NCBI RefSeq assembly: GCF_937976265.1 | Contig: NZ_CALJRX010000033.1 | Span: forward strand, 1 to 12,618 | Length of the DNA stretch: 12,618 bases | Reading direction: 5' to 3' | DNA from: an uncultured Haemophilus sp. | GTDB lineage: Bacteria; Pseudomonadota; Gammaproteobacteria; Enterobacterales; Pasteurellaceae | In this document: one piece after another, positions 6,098 through 11,659 of the stretch | Numbering within the stretch: position 1 is the stretch's first letter | Layout: each line of letters starts with the position of its first letter | Program-made: the position numbers and the translations under genes | The notes under the pieces: model-generated | The model's database searches: none | Seen by the model: the letters and a program-made list of their open reading frames with translations, nothing else | What the model was told of the DNA's origin: nothing

Positions 6098-8686
6098 TTA
6101 TTGCGGTTTAACCACCACATTTAACAATTTACCTGGTACATAAATCACTTTCACGATTTGTGTATTGTCAGTAAATTTCTTCACATTTTCATCTGCAAAT
6201 GCAACCGTTTTCACGGTTTCTTCATCCGCATCAGCTGCAACGGTGACTTTACCGCGTACTTTACCGTTGACTTGCACCACGATAAGTTTTTCATCTTCTA
6301 CCATCGCTGCTTCGTCAGCTTTCACCCATTCTGCATGGTCGATGGTGCTTTCGTTGCCTAAAGCTTTCCATAATTCAAAGCAGATATGTGGTGTGATTGG
6401 GTAAAGCATACGCACGACTGCGCTTAATGCTTCTGCCATAACCGCACGATCTTGTTCGCTTTCTAATGGCGCACGAGTTAATTTATTCATTAACTCCATT
6501 ACCGCCGCGATAGCGGTATTGAACGTTTGACGGCGACCAATATCATCGCTCACTTTGGCGATCGTTTTATGCACATCACGACGAAGTGCTTTTTGGTCTG
6601 CAGAAAGTGCGGTCACATCTAAAGCGGTTTTTGCAGGATTTTGGCTGTATTCATACACCAAATTCCATACACGACCTAAGAAACGTTTTGCGCCTTCTAC
6701 GCCCGATTCTTGCCATTCAAGCGTCATTTCTGCAGGAGACGCAAACATCATGAAGAGACGCACGGTATCTGCACCGTATTTTTCCACCATCTCTTGTGGG
6801 TCGATACCGTTGTTTTTGGATTTCGACATTTTGGTCATACCGGTATGCACTAATTCACGACCTTCCGGATCAGTGGCTTTGATGATACGACCTTTTTCAT
6901 CACGCTCAAGGGTCACTTGCGTTGGGCTCACCCAAATACGCTCGTTGGTTGGACTGGTGTAGTAGAATGCATCGGCTAGCACCATGCCTTGGCATAATAA
7001 CTTTTGTGCCGGCTCATCGCTCGTGACGAAACCTGCATCACGCAATAATTTGTGGAAGAAACGGAAGTAGAGCAAGTGCATGGTCGCGTGCTCGATACCA
7101 CCGATATATTGATCCACCGGTAACCAGTAATTAGCTTCATCTTTATCCAACATGCCTTCAGCATAGCTTGGTGAAGTGTAGCGTGCGTAGTACCAAGACG
7201 ATTCCATAAAGGTATCAAAGGTATCGGTTTCTTTTAATGCAGGCTCACCGTTGAAAGTGGTTTTCGCCCAGTTTGGATCGGCTTTAATTGGGCTTTTCAC
7301 GCCATCCATGACCACATCTTCCGGCAGAATAATCGGTAAATCTTCGATTGGTGCCGGTACGGTTTCACCGTTTGCTAAGGTGAGCATTGGAATTGGTGCG
7401 CCCCAATAACGTTGACGGGAAACACCCCAGTCACGTAAACGATAGTTAACTTGGCGTTTACCCACGCCTAATTTTTCTAATTTATCCGCGATACCGTTGA
7501 ATGCGCCATCAAAATCTAAACCATCAAACTCAGCTGAGTTCACTAATTTACCGTGCTCAACGAAAGCTTGTTTGGTTAAATCAATTTCTTCACCTGCAAG
7601 CGGTGCGATTACTTGTTTAATTGGCAAATCATATTTTTGCGCAAATTCAAAGTCACGTTGGTCATGTGCTGGAACCGCCATTACCGCACCAGTACCGTAG
7701 TGCATTAACACGAAGTTAGCGACCCAAATCGGTAATTTTTCACCGGTTAATGGATGAATAGCGAATAAGCCGGTTGCCATCCCTTTTTTCTCCATAGTGG
7801 CAAGATCTGCTTCTGCCACTTTGGCATTTTTCGCTTCACGGATGAACTCAGCCAATTGAGGATTTTTTTCTGCTGCTAATTCTGCTAATGGGTGCGCTGC
7901 CGCGATGCCTAAATAACTTACACCATAGAAGGTATCTGGGCGGGTTGTATAAACCGCGACTTTTTCTGCGGTATCTGCCACATCAAAAGTAATTTCTACC
8001 CCTTCAGAACGGCCGATCCAGTTGCGTTGCATGGTTTTAACCATGTCTGGCCACTGTGGTAGTTGGTCTAATCCACCTAATAATTGTTCAGCGTAATCAG
8101 TGATTTTAATGAACCATTGTGGGATTTCTTTTTGTTCTACCGGCGTATCACAACGCCAGCAGCAACCTTCGTGCACTTGTTCATTAGCCAATACGGTTTC
8201 ATCGTTCGGACACCAGTTTACAGTGGAAGTTTTTTTGTACACTAAGCCTTTTTTGTAAAGCTCAGTGAAGAACCATTGTTCCCATTTGTAGTATTCTGGA
8301 CGGCAGGTTGCAATTTCGCGATCCCAGTCATAACCAAAGCCCAACATTTTGAGCTGTTTTTTCATGTATTCGATGTTTTCGTAAGTCCATTTCGCGGGTG
8401 CAGTTTTATTTTTAATTGCAGCCCCTTCAGCCGGCAAACCAAATGCATCCCAACCAATAGGTTGTAACACATTTTTACCGTTCATACGTTGATAACGAGA
8501 AACCACATCACCGATAGTGTAGTTACGCACATGGCCCATGTGTAAACGACCAGATGGGTAAGGGAACATTGAAAGGCAGTAATATTTTTCTTTAGACGTA
8601 TCTTTGATTGCTTTGAAGACTTTATTTTCAGCCCAATATTGTTGAACAGCGGGTTCAATCAAATCGGGACGGTAATGTTGTTGCAT
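6098..8686 (-). CDS. leuS: Leucyl-tRNA synthetase
   Basis: LeuRS charges tRNA-Leu with leucine in the cytosol, and its editing site removes mischarged amino acids. The 862-residue length matches the E. coli enzyme (860). The class I signatures are present: the HMGH form of the HIGH motif at residues 49-52 and KMSKS at 619-623. In the CP1 editing domain, TTRPDTFYG places T252, the specificity threonine, and D345 (HDQRDFEF) at the same numbers as in E. coli. Cysteines C159 and C175/C176/C179 form a zinc-finger-like cluster. The ATG at 8686-8684 has AAGGTG seven bases upstream. There is no T-box or obvious leucine-rich leader. Downstream lptE and holA form the conserved leuS-lptE-holA cluster. 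No frameshift or missing catalytic residue is seen. Confidence 0.98.
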   Translation of the reverse strand: MQQHYRPDLIEPAVQQYWAENKVFKAIKDTSKEKYYCLSMFPYPSGRLHMGHVRNYTIGDVVSRYQRMNGKNVLQPIGWDAFGLPAEGAAIKNKTAPAKWTYENIEYMKKQLKMLGFGYDWDREIATCRPEYYKWEQWFFTELYKKGLVYKKTSTVNWCPNDETVLANEQVHEGCCWRCDTPVEQKEIPQWFIKITDYAEQLLGGLDQLPQWPDMVKTMQRNWIGRSEGVEITFDVADTAEKVAVYTTRPDTFYGVSYLGIAAAHPLAELAAEKNPQLAEFIREAKNAKVAEADLATMEKKGMATGLFAIHPLTGEKLPIWVANFVLMHYGTGAVMAVPAHDQRDFEFAQKYDLPIKQVIAPLAGEEIDLTKQAFVEHGKLVNSAEFDGLDFDGAFNGIADKLEKLGVGKRQVNYRLRDWGVSRQRYWGAPIPMLTLANGETVPAPIEDLPIILPEDVVMDGVKSPIKADPNWAKTTFNGEPALKETDTFDTFMESSWYYARYTSPSYAEGMLDKDEANYWLPVDQYIGGIEHATMHLLYFRFFHKLLRDAGFVTSDEPAQKLLCQGMVLADAFYYTSPTNERIWVSPTQVTLERDEKGRIIKATDPEGRELVHTGMTKMSKSKNNGIDPQEMVEKYGADTVRLFMMFASPAEMTLEWQESGVEGAKRFLGRVWNLVYEYSQNPAKTALDVTALSADQKALRRDVHKTIAKVSDDIGRRQTFNTAIAAVMELMNKLTRAPLESEQDRAVMAEALSAVVRMLYPITPHICFELWKALGNESTIDHAEWVKADEAAMVEDEKLIVVQVNGKVRGKVTVAADADEETVKTVAFADENVKKFTDNTQIVKVIYVPGKLLNVVVKPQ
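6605..6613 (+). repeat. DNA uptake signal sequence core
   Basis: Exact AAGTGCGGT in the C-terminal part of leuS, read on the coding strand as Thr-Ala-Leu (DVTALSADQ). Confidence 0.93.
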
Positions 8687-8717
8687 AGAAAATCACCTTA
8701 AATTTTGACCGCACTTT
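8687..8717 (-). promoter_or_regulatory. leuS Shine-Dalgarno embedded in an extended uptake sequence
   Basis: On the minus strand the order is uptake core AAAGTGCGGT (8717-8708), AT block CAAAATTT (8707-8700), spacer AAGGTG (8699-8694), AT block ATTTTCT (8693-8687), then the leuS ATG. The Shine-Dalgarno AAGGTG is the six-base free spacer of the extended uptake signal. The uptake core is 8708-8716. The same arrangement, one base shorter, precedes lptE. Confidence 0.85.
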
Positions 8718-8788
8718 GCGGCATATTTTGCTTTGTAAAATGTGATATAGGATAGCGTAAAACAGGGAAAATTGGTAGAAAGTGCGGT
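8708..8788. repeat. Inverted pair of exact uptake sequences between yggU and leuS
   Basis: ACCGCACTTT (8708-8717) and AAAGTGCGGT (8779-8788) are perfect inverse complements separated by 61 bases. The second copy has its exact core at 8780-8788, about 17 bases after the yggU stop in minus-strand reading. The left copy also sits in a small internal hairpin, CCGCA-CTT-TGCGG (8709-8721). The T-rich context on the minus strand is weak, so I do not call a clear terminator. The intervening AT-rich stretch may hold the leuS promoter, but no convincing -35/-10 pair is visible. Confidence 0.75.
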
Positions 8789-8804
8789 GATTTTTTTGCT
8801 GATT

Positions 8805-9092
8805 TTATAAGAGATTTTGAATTTCAGATGGAATTAATTTGGGCGAAGGAATCCAAACTTGTTTATGTCGGTTTAATTCACCTTTTTCAAGAACGATTGA
8901 GCTCTTAGGTACTTTGAATGCTTTGCTCAAAAATTTCAGCAAGTGAGCATTGGCTTGACCATCAACTGGTGGCGCGGTGATCGTGATTTTGAGTTCGTCA
9001 TCATGTAATCCCACGATTTGATCTTTACTGGCTTTGGGTTGCAAAATGATTTTAAGACGTAATCCTTCAGGCGTTTGTTCGATTGCAGACAT
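8805..9092 (-). CDS. yggU: DUF167 family protein YggU
   Basis: This is a small conserved protein of the DUF167/YggU family, with no established biochemical function. The 95-residue product matches E. coli YggU (96). Diagnostic segments are IILQPKASKDQIVGLHDDELKI at about 15-36, APPVDGQANAHLLKFLSKAF at 40-59, and the conserved EKGELNRHKQVWI near 69-81. The ATG at 9092-9090 follows GGTGAG about ten bases upstream, a somewhat long spacing. It lies 77 bases after yggT on the same strand; yggT-yggU adjacency is conserved in E. coli. A hairpin sits in the gap between them, and leuS follows 118 bases downstream, so yggU may be transcribed separately from one or both neighbours. Confidence 0.92.
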   Translation of the reverse strand: MSAIEQTPEGLRLKIILQPKASKDQIVGLHDDELKITITAPPVDGQANAHLLKFLSKAFKVPKSSIVLEKGELNRHKQVWIPSPKLIPSEIQNLL

Positions 9093-9122
9093 AACTAAAT
9101 TTACTCACCACATTTACAATAA

Positions 9123-9141
9123 GGGCTGGAAAATCCAGCCC
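9123..9141 (-). terminator. Hairpin between yggT and yggU, possible weak terminator
   Basis: GGGCTGGA (9123-9130) and TCCAGCCC (9134-9141) form a perfect, GC-rich 8-bp stem with a 3-base loop, 29 bases after the yggT stop in minus-strand reading. The bases after it on that strand are TTATTGT, only a partial T run. A leaky terminator or mRNA-processing/stability hairpin is likely. The other strand has no T run after the stem, so plus-strand use is unlikely. Confidence 0.6.
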
Positions 9142-9161
9142 GAAAAATAATGTTATTTTTG

Positions 9162-9170
9162 ACCGCACTT
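9162..9170 (-). repeat. DNA uptake signal sequence core overlapping yggT stop
   Basis: Exact ACCGCACTT whose last base (9170) is also the last base of the yggT stop codon. On the minus strand it continues with CAAAAATA, five free bases and ATTTTT, a good extended signal that leads directly into the GGGCTGGA hairpin. Confidence 0.92.
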
Positions 9171-9715
9171 TAAGCGGCGATTGCCCATAAAACCTGGAAG
9201 TAGTCGTAAAAGAGATTATTCAAAAATAATAGAACAATGGCGATAACCATCGGTGAAAAATCAATGACGCCCACGGTGGGTAAAATGCGCTTAATTGGTT
9301 TTAATAATGGCTCGGTCAATTGATATAACGCATAGAATGCGGGATTATTGCCACGATTAAACCAGCTTAAAATTGCACCGGCGATTAACACATAAAAAAT
9401 GGCTATACCGATATTTTTAATCAGCCCTAATATGCCCAATAGTAGGAAGAAGTTGAGATTTAATCCGCCAAATAGAACCGATTTTAATCCGCAAAGCAAG
9501 AAGACTAAAACCAGTGCAGCGGTTTCCACTTTTTTCACTACAGGAAAAAATTTACGCAATGGCGCAATAACCGGTTGGGTTAATTTCAGCGTAAATTGAG
9601 AAATAGGATTGTAATAATCCACGTTCGCTAATGGTAGCCATACACGTAAAATTAACACTAAACAATACAGATCGATAATCGATCCTAAAAATAACGCAGT
9701 TTGAGAAATTTCCAT
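9170..9715 (-). CDS. yggT: YggT family inner-membrane protein
   Basis: This is a polytopic inner-membrane protein of the YGGT family (181 residues; E. coli YggT is 188). The family's biochemical role is not settled; osmotic or turgor-linked roles have been suggested. Two copies of the YGGT unit are visible. The first is a hydrophobic helix (about 5-28) then NP at 36-37 with TQPVIAPLRKFFP. The second is hydrophobic helices (about 63-118) then NP at 124-125 with TEPLLKPIKRILP and GVIDFSP, ending in a last helix near 155-172. I chose the ATG at 9715-9713 because it overlaps the corA stop by one base (TAATG) and fits the family N-terminus. A TTG nine bases further upstream is possible but would lie inside corA. 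AAGG lies 9 bases before the ATG. Coupling with corA suggests shared expression. Confidence 0.92.
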   Translation of the reverse strand: MEISQTALFLGSIIDLYCLVLILRVWLPLANVDYYNPISQFTLKLTQPVIAPLRKFFPVVKKVETAALVLVFLLCGLKSVLFGGLNLNFFLLLGILGLIKNIGIAIFYVLIAGAILSWFNRGNNPAFYALYQLTEPLLKPIKRILPTVGVIDFSPMVIAIVLLFLNNLFYDYFQVLWAIAA

Positions 9716-10662
9716 TATAACCAACCTTTCCGTTTGAAATAGATATAAGGTGTCAGTGCCGCACCAATCATTAAACCAATAGCCATTGGGTAGCCATATT
9801 TAAAATGAAGCTCCGGCATAAATTCAAAGTTCATTCCGTAAGTGGATGCCACAAGCGTTGCCGGTAGGAACATGACAGACACCACCGAGAAGAATTTCAT
9901 GATTTTATTCTGCTCAATATTAATATAACCCATTGCCGCCTGCATTAAAAAGTTTACTTTTTGGAATAAAGACTCATTGTGCGGTTGCAAGGATTCGATA
10001 TCTCGTAAGATTTCACGAGCTTGTTCCAACTGATTTGCCGGTAAGCGCGTTTTACGTACCAAGAAACCCAATGCACGTTGTGTATCCATCAAACACAAAC
10101 GCACTTTAGAACTGGTATCTTCTTGTTCTGTTAGCGTATTTAAGGCTTCATCGAAAGCTTCATCTTGTGTACCGTTTAGAATTACACGACTTAATTTTTC
10201 TAAATCCGCATACACGTTTTCGATAACATCCGCTAATTGCTCAATTTTGGTTTCAAATAAGTCGAGCAAAACTTCATACGCATTACATTCTAATAAGCGC
10301 TGACTACGGGAACGCATACGATATAAACGGAATGCGGGTAATTCACGATCACGTAAAGTAAATAGGCGACCATCACGAATAGTAAATGCCACGCTTGCGA
10401 GGTCAGCGTAGTTTTCTTCGTCCTCACAATAAAAGAATGAGTGCAAGTGTAAACCGTCTTCGTCTTCGAAGAAACGTGCGGATGCTTCGATGTCTTCTAA
10501 TTCGAGGAATGAGGCGAGACTTTGTCCTAAGCCTTCTTGCAACATTTCACGTTCTTCCCCTGTTGGCTCCAGTAAATCTAACCAAATGGCAGAACTGAGC
10601 TCGGCTGGTTCGTCATCAATACGAAGCAAGCGGGAATCGTTAATGGCAAAAGCGTTAATCAT
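9715..10662 (-). CDS. corA: Magnesium/cobalt transport protein CorA
   Basis: CorA is a homopentameric inner-membrane channel for Mg2+ (also Co2+ and Ni2+), gated by Mg2+ bound to its cytosolic domain. The 315-residue length matches E. coli CorA (316). The pore signature YGMNFEFMPEL has GMN at 276-278 at the end of the first transmembrane helix (about 257-275), with the second helix at about 291-308 and the conserved basic tail KRKGWL. The N-terminal domain is acidic (for example ELEDIEA, EDEDG, EDEENYAD), as usual for the family. The ATG at 10662-10660 has AAGGAG eight bases upstream. The gene has its own consensus-like promoter and an unusually long structured leader, so control by Mg2+ or another signal at RNA level is a reasonable inference. 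yggT overlaps its end by one base. Confidence 0.97.
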   Translation of the reverse strand: MINAFAINDSRLLRIDDEPAELSSAIWLDLLEPTGEEREMLQEGLGQSLASFLELEDIEASARFFEDEDGLHLHSFFYCEDEENYADLASVAFTIRDGRLFTLRDRELPAFRLYRMRSRSQRLLECNAYEVLLDLFETKIEQLADVIENVYADLEKLSRVILNGTQDEAFDEALNTLTEQEDTSSKVRLCLMDTQRALGFLVRKTRLPANQLEQAREILRDIESLQPHNESLFQKVNFLMQAAMGYINIEQNKIMKFFSVVSVMFLPATLVASTYGMNFEFMPELHFKYGYPMAIGLMIGAALTPYIYFKRKGWL

Positions 10663-10670
10663 TGGTCATA

Positions 10671-10676
10671 CTCCTT
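10671..10676 (-). promoter_or_regulatory. corA ribosome binding site, decides the start
   Basis: AAGGAG on the minus strand lies 8 bases from the corA ATG (10662). Another ATG at 10669-10667 is out of frame, stops after four codons (ATG ACC AAT GAT TAA) across the corA start, and is only one base from this Shine-Dalgarno, so it is not the start of corA. Confidence 0.85.
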
Positions 10677-10704
10677 TTGGGATTATGAAGATCCAACAGT
10701 GAAC

Positions 10705-10784
10705 AAAAAAAGATCAAACGAAATTGGCACGAGAGAAAAGTGCGGTCAAATTTTTGTATGTTTTAAAAATGGGTTTCGTTTGAT
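10705..10784 (-). terminator. Terminator-like stem with T7 in the corA leader
   Basis: On the minus strand ATCAAACGAAA (10784-10774) and TTTCGTTTGAT (10723-10713) are perfect 11-base inverse complements. One C follows, then seven T (10711-10705). The 50-base interior includes two small inner stems (ATTTTT/AAAAAT and GCAC/GTGC) and an uptake sequence. It ends about 28 bases before the corA Shine-Dalgarno. If formed, it would end transcription before corA. The stem is AT-rich, so the strength is uncertain. Confidence 0.55.
10738..10746 (+). repeat. DNA uptake signal sequence core with full extension
   Basis: Exact AAGTGCGGT followed by CAAATTTT, a short free spacer and TTTTAAAAAT, one of the best extended uptake signals in the window. 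It lies in the loop of the terminator-like stem in the corA leader. The downstream pattern closely resembles that after secA at 2269-2300. Confidence 0.94.
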
Positions 10785-10846
10785 AAAAGATGCCGAAGAA
10801 AGGTAAATTGATTACCAGCGAACTCTCGCTGATAAGAGGCGAGAGT

Positions 10847-10882
10847 CTAAAGCGATATTCGGTATCGACTATGACTGTCCAA
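10847..10882 (-). CDS. Possible 11-codon corA leader peptide (speculative)
   Basis: A TTG at 10882-10880 opens a frame encoding MDSHSRYRISL, ending in TAG at 10849-10847. AGAAGGA lies 8 bases before the TTG, a good Shine-Dalgarno and spacing. The frame spans hairpin A and stops directly before hairpin B, so a ribosome at the stop would cover the 5' arm of B. Leader peptides upstream of Mg2+ transporters are known in enterobacteria (MgtL upstream of mgtA; a corA leader frame in Salmonella), which is the only reason to take so short a TTG frame seriously. No homologue is known to me. Confidence 0.2.
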   Translation of the reverse strand: MDSHSRYRISL

Positions 10883-10887
10883 AGTGT

Positions 10888-10963
10888 GTGTCCTTCTCGT
10901 TAAAAAATCGGGCGAATGTTACGCTTGAAAGGCGCTTTCGTCAAGTATTATTGAAAAGGACAC
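10888..10963. repeat. Imperfect inverted repeat flanking the corA promoter
   Basis: GTGTCCTTCTC (10888-10898) and GAAAAGGACAC (10953-10963) are inverse complements at 10 of 11 positions, 54 bases apart. They bracket the -35 and -10 boxes, one arm 8 bases upstream of the -35, the other about 11-21 bases into the transcript. This could be a regulator binding pair or coincidence; the inner arm also contains the Shine-Dalgarno of the possible leader peptide. Confidence 0.4.
10916..10944 (-). promoter_or_regulatory. Predicted sigma-70 promoter for corA
   Basis: On the minus strand TTGACG (10944-10939), a 17-base spacer, and TAACAT (10921-10916) make a near-consensus sigma-70 promoter (5/6 and 4/6 matches). 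The likely transcript start is 10909 or 10908. The bases between -10 and start (TCGCCCG) are GC-rich, as in promoters under stringent control. It lies just after the lipoprotein gene and gives corA its own transcript with a leader of about 245 bases. Confidence 0.75.
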
Positions 10964-10975
10964 GCTACTTTTTAA

Positions 10976-11575
10976 TTAATTGGTATATTGATTAATTGCG
11001 TTAGTAATTTCTTGATCTTGATAAATATTATTAACAATATCTTTGAAGGTTTCGCCTAACACTTTTTGAATTTCATCATTGCTCGCATTAAATGCGCCAG
11101 ATTGTGAACGGGTCGCATTAAAGGTTTTGTTGTATTGTCCGCGTGGACCTTGCACATAAACAACCACTTGAATTTTGCTGTTCAAGGTATAACGTAAATT
11201 ACCTTGCTCTACATGAGTGTTGAATTCTTTCACTTCAACTGTCACGCTAGCATTCGCATTATTAGCTTGTCCGATACGGAAACCTTTGCTGATTAAATTT
11301 TGTTGCATCACTTGTTGGAATAGTTGAGTAACGCTTGGTGATGCGTTTAATTTAATCAGCTCACCTGATTTAGTATAAGTTGCAATTTCCTGTTGTGGAC
11401 GAGAATCACGAGTATTGACTGTTACCACTGCTGATTGGTTAATATTCATTGATGCAGTCGGTGATTGAGGGGTAAAAGTTAAGGTATTAGATTGCGCTTG
11501 GCAACCCGCTAGAAATAATGTCGCAGCGGCCAACGTCATTGTTGATAATGCTTTGATTTTGTTTGTTACTTTCAT
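10976..11575 (-). CDS. yajG: YajG-like outer-membrane lipoprotein
   Basis: This is a predicted outer-membrane lipoprotein of unknown function, 199 residues (E. coli YajG is 192). The signal peptide has basic residues (MKVTNKIK), a hydrophobic core and lipobox LAGC with C25 lipidated; glutamine at +2 predicts the outer membrane. The mature part carries family-like segments: VTVNTRDSRPQQEIATYTKSGELIKLNAS, QGNLRYTLNSKIQVVVYVQG, and SGAFNASNDEIQKVLGETFKDIVNNIYQD, which parallel E. coli YajG. The gene is divergent from bolA, the same arrangement as yajG/bolA in E. coli, which strengthens the assignment. The ATG at 11575-11573 has GAGGA about 6 bases upstream. No clear terminator follows; the corA promoter starts about 30 bases beyond its stop. 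Confidence 0.88.
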   Translation of the reverse strand: MKVTNKIKALSTMTLAAATLFLAGCQAQSNTLTFTPQSPTASMNINQSAVVTVNTRDSRPQQEIATYTKSGELIKLNASPSVTQLFQQVMQQNLISKGFRIGQANNANASVTVEVKEFNTHVEQGNLRYTLNSKIQVVVYVQGPRGQYNKTFNATRSQSGAFNASNDEIQKVLGETFKDIVNNIYQDQEITNAINQYTN

Positions 11576-11659
11576 AATTTCCTCATTGAATTAGGTTAAT
11601 TTGTGTTATTCTTACAAACTTAACGCTGAATGTATAGCAAAAAGTTAGGGAGTTTATTT
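11576..11659. promoter_or_regulatory. Divergent promoter region of yajG-like gene and bolA
   Basis: These 84 AT-rich bases must hold promoters for both divergent genes. I see candidate AT-rich -10-like hexamers on both strands, but no convincing -35/-10 pair. The bolA Shine-Dalgarno AGGGAG is at 11647-11652. Confidence 0.45.

Larger units (their letters stand above)
10663..10909 (-). promoter_or_regulatory. Long structured corA 5' leader (candidate attenuator or riboswitch)
   Basis: The stretch from the predicted start (about 10909) to corA is about 245 bases with no gene of normal size. In minus-strand reading it holds hairpin A (10853-10857 with 10863-10867, loop CCGAA). Hairpin B (10822-10829 with 10839-10846) and hairpin C (10802-10806 with 10812-10816) come next. 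An alternative 10-bp hairpin (10812-10821 with 10826-10835, one G-U, 4-base loop) excludes both B and C. The loop of A can pair with UUCGG at 10793-10797. A terminator-like stem and T run then lie just before the ribosome binding site. I do not recognise it as a named RNA family; it lacks the features I know of the M-box and of the enterobacterial mgtA leader. Confidence 0.5.

Noticed and set aside
5832..6143. 103-codon open frame on the plus strand across the lptE start and the leuS end
   Set aside because: It overlaps the conserved ends of two real genes and their uptake-sequence junction, with no homology I recognise.
6555..6962. 135-codon open frame on the plus strand opposite leuS
   Set aside because: It is antisense to strongly conserved leuS codons, has no ribosome binding site or recognisable domain, and its composition is typical of a shadow frame.
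8718..8779. leuS promoter candidates such as TTTTCC-16-TATATC on the minus strand
   Set aside because: Matches to consensus are weak in both boxes and several equally poor alternatives exist, so no promoter was called.
9716..9724. Upstream TTG start for yggT giving three more residues
   Set aside because: It lies inside corA; the ATG at 9715 forms the TAATG overlap and matches the usual N-terminus.
10655..10669. Four-codon ATG frame overlapping the corA start
   Set aside because: It is only one base from the Shine-Dalgarno, too close for initiation, so it is probably accidental.
10705..10909. Stand-alone small RNA gene between promoter and T run upstream of corA
   Set aside because: It is possible in principle (about 205 bases) but resembles no small RNA I know, and a corA leader explains the orientation and distance better. 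Both could hold if the leader is terminated.
11630..11659. Upstream in-frame ATG for bolA
   Set aside because: It adds ten residues absent from the family and lacks a ribosome binding site, whereas the ATG at 11660 has AGGGAG at good spacing.
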